Source: Pirellula sp.
GTDB lineage: Bacteria; Planctomycetota; Planctomycetia; Pirellulales; Lacipirellulaceae
Assembly: GCA_013822725.1 (NCBI GenBank)
Contig: PNKX01000015.1
Span: 1 to 64,000, forward strand
Length of the DNA: 64,000 nt
Reading direction: 5' to 3'
In this document: positions 41,940 to 50,720 of the stretch, piece after piece
Layout: each line of letters starts with the position of its first letter
Numbering within the stretch: position 1 is the stretch's first letter
Translations under genes and position numbers: made by a program
The notes under the pieces: generated by a model
The model's input: only the letters and a program-made list of their open reading frames with translations
The model's database searches: none
What the model was told of the DNA's origin: nothing

Positions 41940-42929
41940 ATGCGAGACGGATATCGACATATTCGCGGATTCACGCTGGCTCGCGGGTTTACGCTGGTCG
42001 AGCTGCTGGTAGCGATCGCCATCATCGGCGCGCTCGTGGCGCTGCTCCTGCCGGCTGTTCAAGCGGCCCGCGAGGCGGCGCGCCGCACCTCGTGCCGCAA
42101 CAACTTGAAGCAGATCGGGCTGGCGACGCTGAACTTCGAGACTTCGCATAAGACGCTCCCTCCGCCGCAGGTGCTCGGCGCGGGCGGCGGACTGGTGGCA
42201 GGCGATTCGTTCTACAGCGGCTTGGGCAGCACCTTCGTGCTGTTGCTGCCTTACCTTGAGCAGGGCGGGATGTTCGCCCAGTACGATTTGACGAAACCGC
42301 CGACTGAACGAGACTTAGCCCACGGCGTTGACAACCTGAAATTCAGCGAAACGTCACAGCCGATGTACCTTTGCCCGGGGATGAACCTCCCCCGCAATGT
42401 TCCTGACGCCTGCGGCGAGAAGCTCGGTCCCGGCAGCTACCTCATCAGCACTCGAGTGCTTTACCAGCCTCAGGTTGCTATGAATGGCGCTTTTAGCGCG
42501 CCCCCGGGAGCCGGCGTTCGTTATGACCTCGGGCTCGAAGCCATCACTGACGGCACGACGCATACGTTTCTGGTCGGTGAGACGAACTACGCCTGGGAAG
42601 GCTACCACTGGGACCAGCATTATGAGTCAAGCTGCACTGGCAACGGCGGTTCGTGCTTTGGCGACTTCACTTGGGCCCAGGGCTACTGGCATCATGCTTT
42701 TGGCCATTTAGGCCTGCAGAACGGCCAGCCGGAAAAGTACAATTTCAACGAGTTCAATAAGGACTGGGACTCGCGCTACCGCACCACTTTCCGCAGCGAT
42801 CACCCCGGCGGCGTGCAGTTTGTGCTGCTCGACGGTTCCGTGCAGTTTATTCGCACTGATATTGAACGCGACGCGATGATGGCGCTGGTCACCCGCGCTG
42901 GCGAAGAAACCAACCCCGATTTCAACTAG
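41940..42929 (+). CDS. DUF1559 protein with type IV prepilin-like N-terminus
   Basis: A 329-residue protein of the planctomycete DUF1559 group; start ATG 41940. The N-terminus is odd: [20 protein letters not shown] carries GFTL twice, seven residues apart, so there are two possible prepilin peptidase sites, of which the second (before VELLVAI) fits the consensus. The helix continues into [20 protein letters not shown]. The C-terminal motif [19 protein letters not shown] is intact. It completes the second cassette. Biological role is unproved; pseudopilin-like assembly is inferred from the N-terminal signal. The longer upstream frame is read-through of the previous gene's region and not used. 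Confidence 0.92.
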   Translation: MRDGYRHIRGFTLARGFTLVELLVAIAIIGALVALLLPAVQAAREAARRTSCRNNLKQIGLATLNFETSHKTLPPPQVLGAGGGLVAGDSFYSGLGSTFVLLLPYLEQGGMFAQYDLTKPPTERDLAHGVDNLKFSETSQPMYLCPGMNLPRNVPDACGEKLGPGSYLISTRVLYQPQVAMNGAFSAPPGAGVRYDLGLEAITDGTTHTFLVGETNYAWEGYHWDQHYESSCTGNGGSCFGDFTWAQGYWHHAFGHLGLQNGQPEKYNFNEFNKDWDSRYRTTFRSDHPGGVQFVLLDGSVQFIRTDIERDAMMALVTRAGEETNPDFN

Positions 42930-42994
42930 TCCCCGCAGCGGCCCGTCACTTTTTTGGGCCGTGGGCGCGACGCGAATCTTCAAACGTTTGAGGA

Positions 42995-44686
42995 ATGACA
43001 ATGTCTCTCTCGGCGGTCCGTTCCCGCTTTGTGTTTGCCCTGTCGGCCTTGTGCCTCCTGGCCGGTCAGGCCCAGGCCCACTTCCCCTGGCTCGCCGTCG
43101 ATGGCGAAGGCCGCGCGCTCGTCTTCTTCGGCGAGAACCCCGACGAGCGTAACTACCACCTGCCTGAAGCGCTCGCTGCGGCGAAGCTGAACGCGCGCGT
43201 CGGCGACGCCGAGGCCGCCGAGGTTCCGCTCGAGTTGCTGGAAGAGGAAGATTTCGTCGGCCGCCGTTCGAACGAACCGGTCGCCAAAGACGCGGTTCTA
43301 GAGCTCACCGCAGAGTACGGCATCTACCACGGCATGCTGCTAACCTACTTTGCGAAGCACCTTCCAGGCGAGACGATTGCCGCGTGGGAGAAGGCTGGAC
43401 CGTCGAAGGGGCTGAAGCTTGACGTCACGCCGAAGGCTGCCGACGAGGGGCTCGCGATCGCCGTGGCGTGGGAAGGCGAGCCGTTGGCAGACGCCGGCGT
43501 CGCGCTCACCGATTCGACGGGCGAGACGCAGGAAGGGAAGACTGACGCCAAGGGGATCGCCACGTTTGCGAAGGTTGCTCCCGGCCCGGTGAGCGTGATC
43601 ACGAACCAAATGAAAAAGGGCGAGAAGGGCGAGCACGAAGGCAAAGCCTACACCAGCGTGGCGAACTACGGGACGCTCACTTTCAACCACAAAACTGCGT
43701 CCGCCGAGAAGGCTGCGGCCAAGGCCGAGAAGCCCGCGAAGGCCGAAGCCGAGGAATCGGCCAGCGCCTACCCTGCCCTGCCGGAGGCGGTTTCCAGCTT
43801 TGGCGGCGCCGTCTGCGACGGTTACCTCTACGTCTACAGCGGCCACATCGGCGGCGAGCATGAACACTCGAAGGACAACCTCTCGCAGAAGTTTCTTCGC
43901 ATCAAGCTCGATGGCGGCAAGGAATGGGAAGAGTTGCCCATGGAGACGCCGCTGCAGGGCCTGCCGTTGGTGGCCCACGGCGGGAAGCTCTACCGCATCG
44001 GCGGGCTGAATGCCAAAAACGCCGACGGCGAAGATGAAGACCTCCACTCGGTTGCGGAGTTTTCCTCCTACGATCCGGCCGCGAAGAAGTGGACGGCCCT
44101 CGCCCCGCTCCCCGAAGCCCGTTCGTCGCACGACGCCGTGGTGATTGGCGATAAGCTCTACGTCGTCGGCGGCTGGACGCTCAATGGCGATCGGAAGGGA
44201 ACGTGGCTCGACACGGCTTGGTCGATCGATTTGAAGGATCCCGCCGCGAAGTGGGAACCGATCGCGAAGCCGACTTTCCGGCGCCGCGCCCTGGCGGCCG
44301 CTCAGTGGAATGGCAAGCTCGTCGCCCTGGGCGGGATGGACGAAGAGGTGAACATCTCGCGGCAGGTCAGCCTGCTCGACCCCGCCACCGGCGAGTGGAC
44401 CGAGTTGGCGGAACTCCCGGGCGAGGATATGGACGGCTTCGGCGCCGCGGCGTGGAACCTCGACGGCAAGCTGTTCGCCAGCGGCACGCAGGAATCGCTC
44501 TACCGGCTGGCCGACGACGGCAAGTCGTGGGAAGCGGTGCTGGAGCTGAAGCAACCCCGTTTCTTCCACCGCCTGCTACCGGCGGGCGATGCGACCCTCC
44601 TCTCGATCGCAGGTGCGTCGTTTGACGGGCATCTGGCGAATATCGAAGAAGTGTCGGTCGCCACCGACGCGAAGAAGACGAACTAA
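42995..44686 (+). CDS. exported DUF4198-like plus Kelch-repeat protein
   Basis: A 563-residue protein with a signal peptide (start MTMSLSAV, cut near AGQAQA-HFPW). Residues 30-230 begin HFPWLAVDGEGRALVFFGE and run through a beta-sandwich with an Ala/Gly-type repeat (GVALTDSTGETQEGKTDAKG); this resembles DUF4198, the exported domain found with metal uptake and TonB systems. A Lys/Ala/Glu-rich linker (about 238-262) leads to a Kelch beta-propeller: FGGAVCDGYLYVYSGHIGGE, AHGGKLYRIGGLNAKN, VIGDKLYVVGGWTLNGDRKG and WNGKLVALGGMDEEV. The two modules together are unusual. No enzyme site is visible; the propeller suggests ligand or protein binding in the periplasm or outside. Confidence 0.82.
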   Translation: MTMSLSAVRSRFVFALSALCLLAGQAQAHFPWLAVDGEGRALVFFGENPDERNYHLPEALAAAKLNARVGDAEAAEVPLELLEEEDFVGRRSNEPVAKDAVLELTAEYGIYHGMLLTYFAKHLPGETIAAWEKAGPSKGLKLDVTPKAADEGLAIAVAWEGEPLADAGVALTDSTGETQEGKTDAKGIATFAKVAPGPVSVITNQMKKGEKGEHEGKAYTSVANYGTLTFNHKTASAEKAAAKAEKPAKAEAEESASAYPALPEAVSSFGGAVCDGYLYVYSGHIGGEHEHSKDNLSQKFLRIKLDGGKEWEELPMETPLQGLPLVAHGGKLYRIGGLNAKNADGEDEDLHSVAEFSSYDPAAKKWTALAPLPEARSSHDAVVIGDKLYVVGGWTLNGDRKGTWLDTAWSIDLKDPAAKWEPIAKPTFRRRALAAAQWNGKLVALGGMDEEVNISRQVSLLDPATGEWTELAELPGEDMDGFGAAAWNLDGKLFASGTQESLYRLADDGKSWEAVLELKQPRFFHRLLPAGDATLLSIAGASFDGHLANIEEVSVATDAKKTN

Positions 44687-44724
44687 CAACAACAGCCCCG
44701 CGAACAAACGCTGCCTACCACATC

Positions 44725-44783
44725 GCCCATTTAGCCGCGGGCGGTAGCCCGCGTCCCGCCGCCAGCGGCGGGGCTAAATGGGC
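44725..44783. repeat. GCCCATTTAGCC double-hairpin palindrome
   Basis: GCCCATTTAGCC (44725-44736) pairs with GGCTAAATGGGC (44772-44783). Between them CGCGGGC/GCCCGCG and CCGCCGC/GCGGCGG form two inner hairpins, a cruciform-like layout. One arm recurs at 14957. Confidence 0.75.
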
Positions 44784-44823
44784 GTGGCGGGATGGTTGGT
44801 CGGCGGCAGTTCAAATAGTACGC

Positions 44824-44940
44824 AAGAGGCAGCCGTCCGGGCCGCCGTGGATCGTGAAGACCGAAGAGGCGAGCCCCCCAGGCTGTCCGCCATCGGGGCA
44901 GCTTCACGCTCTCCGGCCCGGCGCGCTGCCTCTTTTATTT
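44824..44940 (+). ncRNA. candidate structured non-coding RNA with intrinsic terminator
   Basis: Six helices nest in order, giving one long rod. Outer GAGGCAGC (44826-44833) pairs with GCTGCCTC (44925-44932); CCGGGCCG (44837-44844) with CGGCCCGG (44914-44921); CGTGAAG (44853-44859) with CTTCACG (44902-44908); CCGA (44861-44864) with TCGG (44893-44896); GGCG (44868-44871) with CGCC (44888-44891); and AGCC (44872-44875) with GGCT (44881-44884) around a CCCCA loop. TTTTATTT follows the last base of the outer helix, so the RNA ends in its own terminator. It has no open frame. I do not recognise 4.5S, 6S, tmRNA or RNase P in it. Palindromes flank it on both sides, so it might instead be an unusually complex repeat. 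Confidence 0.55.
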
Positions 44941-44964
44941 GGCTTGGTAGGCGATCGGTTATTG

Positions 44965-45049
44965 CAGCCCCGGCTCCGCTGCGGGCTCGGTCACCATACC
45001 GGTAAACGCCGCCCCTCGTGACGCTACCCCCCGGCGGAGCCGAGGGCTG
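44965..45049. repeat. CAGCCCCGGCTCCGC-type palindrome
   Basis: CAGCCCCGGCTCCGCTGCGG at the left pairs imperfectly with CCCGGCGGAGCCGAGGGCTG at the right (ends 45049). The core is shared with 27264-27289. It follows the candidate RNA and precedes the sucA leader. Confidence 0.65.
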
Positions 45050-45217
45050 TAAAGGCACGTTCGCTAGGCCGCGTTCTGCGCTCTGTCAAACTTGCTGTGC
45101 GCACGTCCGACGATTCCTCGCGACCTGTCTATGCCGCCGCCCGCGAAATTGCGGCAAAAACATCCCCCTTTCCGGGTCAATCGGGCCTTAGTGCGGTTCC
45201 AGTCGGGGAATAAAAAT

Positions 45218-45223
45218 TATACT
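45218..45223 (+). promoter_or_regulatory. candidate -10 box for sucA
   Basis: TATACT matches the -10 consensus at five of six positions within an AT-rich stretch (GAATAAAAATTATACTATGC) that stands out in a GC-rich region. No good -35 is seen. The gene starts 55 bases downstream. Confidence 0.4.
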
Positions 45224-45277
45224 ATGCTTACTGCTGCAACTGCCGCCTTCTAACGCAAATGCCCGACTCCATCGCAA

Positions 45278-48211
45278 ATGGCCACCCCAGCCGCGGACGT
45301 CGACGGTCCGCAACTTCAACTCAATAGTCAGAGCCTCGACTACGTCGAACAGCTCTACTCCGAATACAAAGACAACCCCGACGCTGCGCCGGCTGACTGG
45401 CGTGCGCTATTCGGAATGCTGGCCAATGGGACGGCTCACGCCACGGCGACGCCCAAGCTGGCGCCCCCGGTCTTCGACCAACGGCTGATCAGCGACGCGA
45501 AGCTGGCTGACCCTAAGTTGCCCGAGCCGCCCGAAACGAAGCTCGTGCTCGAATCGCATCGACTGGCCGCCCATGTGCCGCCGGTCGCGCCGATTCATCC
45601 AGCCTATCCGGTGAATGGTAACGGCAGCGGCAAGCACGAAGAACTCGCCGCTCGCCAGGAGCGCGTCGATCAGCTGATCCGCAACTATCGCGTTCGCGGT
45701 CACATTATCTCGGACATCGACCCGCTCGATCAGTTCCGCCCTCGTCCGCCGGAACTCGACCCCGCCTACTACGGCTTCACTGAAGCCGATTACGATCGGG
45801 TTTTCTCGACCCGGACGATGCAGGGGCCGAAGCAACGGACGCTGCGCGAGATCGTCAGCTGGCTGCAGAACACCTACTGCCGGGCGATCGGCGTGCAGTT
45901 CATGCACATCGACGACTTGGTCATTCGCGAGTGGTTGCAGTCGCGAATGGAAGAGACCGAGAATCGCACCGAGCTCTCGCGTGACGAGCAGCTTCGCATT
46001 CTCAAGCGGCTCAACGACGGCGCGTCGTTCGAGCAGTTCCTGCAAACCAAGTTCACCGGCGCCAAGAGCTTCTCGCTCGAAGGGGGCGAAAGCCTCATCC
46101 CGCTGCTCGATATGGCGCTGGAAAAGGCGGGGAACGACGGCATCACCGAGGCCGTCATCGCGATGGCCCACCGCGGCCGGCTGAACGTCCTGGCCAACGT
46201 CATCGGCAAGAGCCCGCGCGAGATTTTCCGCGAGTTCATGGACCTGGAATCGCCGCAGCGCACCGGCCCTGGCGACGTGAAGTATCACCTCGGCTATTCG
46301 GGCGATTGGACGACCGCCAAGGGGAACAAGGTTCACCTGTCGCTCTGCTTCAACCCGAGCCATTTGGAATACGTCGATGGCGTCGCCCTCGGCCGGATGC
46401 GTGCCAAGCAGGACCGCTACGGCGACGTCCAACGCCGCAAGGGAATGGTCGTCCTGGTGCACGGCGACGCCGCGTTCGCCGGCGAAGGGGTCGTCCAAGA
46501 GACGCTCAACATGAGCGAGCTCCCCGGCTATCGGGTCGGCGGCACGCTCCATGTGATCGTCAACAACCAGATCGGCTTCACGACGACTCCGACCGAAGCC
46601 CGCTCCAGCGCCTATGCCACCGACGTGGCGAAGCTGCTGCAGATTCCGATCTTCCACGTCAACGGCGAAGATCCCGAAGCGGTAGCTCAGGCGGTGCGGC
46701 TCGCCCTCGATTTCCGCAAGGAATTCCAGCGCGACGCAGTCATCGACATGTACTGCTACCGTCAGCGCGGCCACAACGAAGGCGATGAGCCGTCGTTCAC
46801 CCAACCGTTGATGTATCAGGCGATCGGCGCCCAAAACTCCGTCCGCGAAGGCTATCTCAAGCGACTCCTCGCGCTCGGCGGCATCACGGCCGACGAAGCG
46901 GAGCAGATCGCCAAGGATCGCCACGCGAAGCTCGAAGCCGACTTCGCCGCCGCCAAGGATCGCGACTTTCAGCTCAGCAACCCGACGCCGACCGGCCCGT
47001 GGGCCAATTACTACGGCGGTCCGTTCGAAAAGGCGCCGAACGTCATCACGGGCGTGGAGCAAGAGCGTTTGGTCAAGCTACTCGAACAGCTGACCCACGT
47101 CCCGGAGAATTTCCACCTCCACCCGAAGCTCGTGCGGGCGATGGAGCGCAAACGGCAGATGGCCGCCGGCGAAGAACCGCTCGATTGGTCGACTGCCGAG
47201 TCGCTCGCATTCGCCAGCTTGGCGTCGCAGGGGGTTCGCATCCGCATCAGCGGTCAAGATTCCGAGCGCGGCACGTTCAGTCAGCGCCACGCCGTGCTTC
47301 ACGACGTGAAGGACGGTCACAAGTACATGCCGCTGGCCCACCTGTCGCCCGACCAGGGTCCAGTGGAGATCGTCAACAGTCCGCTATCGGAAGCGGGCGT
47401 CCTCGGCTTCGATTACGGCTACAGCCTCGATTGCCCCGAAGGGCTCGTGGCGTGGGAAGCCCAGTTCGGCGACTTCGCCAACGCCGGTCAAGTGATCATC
47501 GACCAGTTCATCGCTAGCGCTGAAGTGAAGTGGCGTCGCCTCAGCGGCCTGGTGCTGCTGCTGCCGCACGGCTTTGAGGGCCAAGGGCCTGAGCATTCGA
47601 GCGCGCGCTTAGAGCGGTTCCTCACTCTCGCGGCTGAAGACAACATCCAGGTTGTTTGCCCCACGACGCCAGCGCAGTACTTCCACTGCCTACGTCGGCA
47701 GGTAATTCGCCCCTGGCGGAAGCCGCTGGTGGTGATGACGCCGAAGAGCTTGCTCCGCCATAAGGAGTGCATCTCGACGATGGCGGAACTCTCGCGCGGC
47801 CGCTTCCATGGCGTGCTGCCGGAGTCGGCCAGTCGACTGAGCGAACGCGATACGCGCGTGATCCTCTGCTCCGGCAAGGTCTACTTCGACCTCCGGGCGC
47901 GTCGTCAGCAGCTCGGCATCGAGGGACCGCCGATCATCCGCATCGAGCAGCTCTACCCGCTGCCGATGAATCAGCTGCTCGCCGCGTTGGCTCCGCTGCC
48001 GAAGGGGACGCCGCTGGTCTGGGTGCAAGAAGAGCCGGAGAACATGGGGGCTTGGCGCTTCCTGCGCTCGATGTGGGACGACAGCCTCTGCCTGCAGTAT
48101 CCGCTGAAGTGCATCAGCCGCCCCGCCTCGGCGTCGCCGGCCACTGGTTCGAAGACGGCCCACGAGCGCGAACAGGCCGAGTTGGTCGACCGCGCCTTGC
48201 TGCGTGAATAG
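45278..48211 (+). CDS. sucA: 2-oxoglutarate dehydrogenase E1 component
   Basis: SucA is the thiamine-diphosphate E1 of the 2-oxoglutarate dehydrogenase complex, which decarboxylates 2-oxoglutarate and passes the succinyl group to the lipoyl arm of E2. The 977-residue length is near the usual 930-950. N-terminal [20 protein letters not shown] is the E1 signature, followed by [40 protein letters not shown] (TPP/Mg region), [12 protein letters not shown] and the C-terminal [21 protein letters not shown] linker of about 80 residues lies between the first helix and the core. sucB follows after 144 bases. E3 (lpd) is not in the window. Regulation is not visible beyond an AT-rich -10-like box. Confidence 0.95.
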   Translation: MATPAADVDGPQLQLNSQSLDYVEQLYSEYKDNPDAAPADWRALFGMLANGTAHATATPKLAPPVFDQRLISDAKLADPKLPEPPETKLVLESHRLAAHVPPVAPIHPAYPVNGNGSGKHEELAARQERVDQLIRNYRVRGHIISDIDPLDQFRPRPPELDPAYYGFTEADYDRVFSTRTMQGPKQRTLREIVSWLQNTYCRAIGVQFMHIDDLVIREWLQSRMEETENRTELSRDEQLRILKRLNDGASFEQFLQTKFTGAKSFSLEGGESLIPLLDMALEKAGNDGITEAVIAMAHRGRLNVLANVIGKSPREIFREFMDLESPQRTGPGDVKYHLGYSGDWTTAKGNKVHLSLCFNPSHLEYVDGVALGRMRAKQDRYGDVQRRKGMVVLVHGDAAFAGEGVVQETLNMSELPGYRVGGTLHVIVNNQIGFTTTPTEARSSAYATDVAKLLQIPIFHVNGEDPEAVAQAVRLALDFRKEFQRDAVIDMYCYRQRGHNEGDEPSFTQPLMYQAIGAQNSVREGYLKRLLALGGITADEAEQIAKDRHAKLEADFAAAKDRDFQLSNPTPTGPWANYYGGPFEKAPNVITGVEQERLVKLLEQLTHVPENFHLHPKLVRAMERKRQMAAGEEPLDWSTAESLAFASLASQGVRIRISGQDSERGTFSQRHAVLHDVKDGHKYMPLAHLSPDQGPVEIVNSPLSEAGVLGFDYGYSLDCPEGLVAWEAQFGDFANAGQVIIDQFIASAEVKWRRLSGLVLLLPHGFEGQGPEHSSARLERFLTLAAEDNIQVVCPTTPAQYFHCLRRQVIRPWRKPLVVMTPKSLLRHKECISTMAELSRGRFHGVLPESASRLSERDTRVILCSGKVYFDLRARRQQLGIEGPPIIRIEQLYPLPMNQLLAALAPLPKGTPLVWVQEEPENMGAWRFLRSMWDDSLCLQYPLKCISRPASASPATGSKTAHEREQAELVDRALLRE

Positions 48212-48355
48212 AACTCCGACCCGCGGCCTGGCGCTGCGGGCTTCCCGTCGGTCGGTCGCCTTGCGAGTCGCTTAGCCCCGGCCCATTTTCCAGACATCCA
48301 TTTATCCATCGCGGCCTCGCCTGATCGCCCCGCCGCTCATTGTCAGAGAATTGAA

Positions 48356-49549
<1,194 letters not shown>

Positions 49550-49663
49550 AGTCGCTGAGGACGGCCAGCCGACTGATGGAATTCCATCACTGAGCGGCAA
49601 CGGCGACTGATTGCCGCATCCGTCATGCTGAGCGGAGCGAAGAATCTAGCGTCGCGAATGGGC

Positions 49664-49753
49664 GGGGTGGCACGCCCTAAGGTACTCCGCAGGGCGTGGC
49701 GAATCGTCACAGCGGCTACCACGCCCATCGGAGTACCTCTAGGCGTGCCACCC
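49664..49753. repeat. GGGTGGCACGCC palindrome in the sucB-actA gap
   Basis: GGGTGGCACGCCCTAAGGTA starts the left arm (49664-49688), answered by GGAGTACCTCTAGGCGTGCC near the right end (49729-49753), with inner AGGGCGTGG/CCACGCCC arms. The surrounding gap (49550-49982) also holds GTCATGCTGAGCGGAGCGAA, a sequence common in dispersed bacterial repeats, and the palindrome TGATGGAATTCCATCA at 49574. No gene is seen. Confidence 0.72.
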
Positions 49754-49982
49754 ACGTTTTCCAGTGACGGCGCGGCACGAATGACGCGCAGCTTGGTGTG
49801 CGGTGCGCTCTGCATCGCTCATCGCTGGCGGCTTTGCGCAATGCGTTGAAATTACCGCGGAAAGTCGAGCCTGGCCGGCCCGATTGGGCCTTGCAGAAGA
49901 ACGCCCTCCCCGCGCATTATAGTTCTTCCCGCCTGCGATATCCCACCTGCACCGTGATCGAGAGAGGGTTTGCGTCGCTTCG

Positions 49983-50666
49983 ATGCCCCAGATCTTTCAT
50001 CCCAGCATGAACACCATCTCCCGCGCCAGCATTTTTGGCGCGGTGTTCATTCTCGCTGGCGCCGGCGCAATCTTGTGGCTTGTATTTCGTTCGTCGTACA
50101 TGACGCAAGTCGGCGTCGTGCGGCCGCAGCCGGTTGAGTTCAGCCACGAGCATCACGTCTCCGGCCTCGGCATCGACTGTCGCTATTGCCACACGTCGGT
50201 CGAGACGAGCCCCTTCGCCGGCATCCCGCCGACCGCCACCTGCATGACCTGCCATTCGCAGATCTGGACTGACAGCCCCAAGCTGGAAGTCGTTCGCGCA
50301 AGTTATCGCACCGGCGAGTCGATCCCGTGGACTCGCGTCCACGATCTGCCCGACTTCGCTTACTTCGACCACAGCATTCACGTGGCGAAGGGCGTCGGCT
50401 GCGTCTCGTGCCACGGCCGCGTCGACGAAATGCCGCTGATGTGGCGCGCGAAGACGCTGCACATGGAGTGGTGCATCGACTGTCATCGCAATCCCGAGCC
50501 TCATATTCGCCCTCGAGACAAGGTCTTCTCGATGGAGCCCCTGCCCGCCGCCCCTACCCCCGCCCCTGAGAGTGACGCCAAGCCCGGCGTGTCGAACGTG
50601 GCGCTCGACCTGATGCAAGCCCACCAAATCGCCAGCGAAACCAATTGCTCCGTTTGTCACCACTAA
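49983..50666 (+). CDS. actA: alternative complex III subunit A, pentahaem cytochrome c
   Basis: ActA is the multihaem electron-transfer subunit of ACIII, a quinol:electron-acceptor oxidoreductase that replaces the bc1 complex. The 227-residue protein has one membrane anchor near residues 17-36 and five CxxCH haem sites: Cys66, Cys87, Cys140, Cys164 and Cys222. The last lies at the very C-terminus (NCSVCHH). Spacing matches characterised ActA proteins. The first ATG at 49983 is used; a second at 50007 is also possible. It leads the operon, with actB 54 bases downstream. Electrons from the iron-sulfur subunit pass to it and then to a mobile c-type carrier or the oxidase. Confidence 0.95.
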   Translation: MPQIFHPSMNTISRASIFGAVFILAGAGAILWLVFRSSYMTQVGVVRPQPVEFSHEHHVSGLGIDCRYCHTSVETSPFAGIPPTATCMTCHSQIWTDSPKLEVVRASYRTGESIPWTRVHDLPDFAYFDHSIHVAKGVGCVSCHGRVDEMPLMWRAKTLHMEWCIDCHRNPEPHIRPRDKVFSMEPLPAAPTPAPESDAKPGVSNVALDLMQAHQIASETNCSVCHH

Positions 50667-50720
50667 GAAGCGGTGGCCGTCGTTCCTCCCTAAGCGACGG
50701 TGAGCTGAGAAGGACCAGTC

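Noticed and set aside
42939-42961. CGGCCC...GGGCCG hairpin after the second DUF1559 gene
   Set aside because: The T run is in the loop and not after the stem, so it does not fit a Rho-independent terminator.
43340-44569. 409-codon open frame on the minus strand
   Set aside because: Antisense to the Kelch-repeat gene; no domain seen.
44824-44940. Calling the structured RNA a signal recognition particle or 6S RNA
   Set aside because: The conserved GGAA-type apical loop of SRP RNA is not present, and the length is well below that of 6S RNA with no large central bubble.
45407-47062. 551-codon open frame on the minus strand
   Set aside because: Antisense to sucA and without any family motif.
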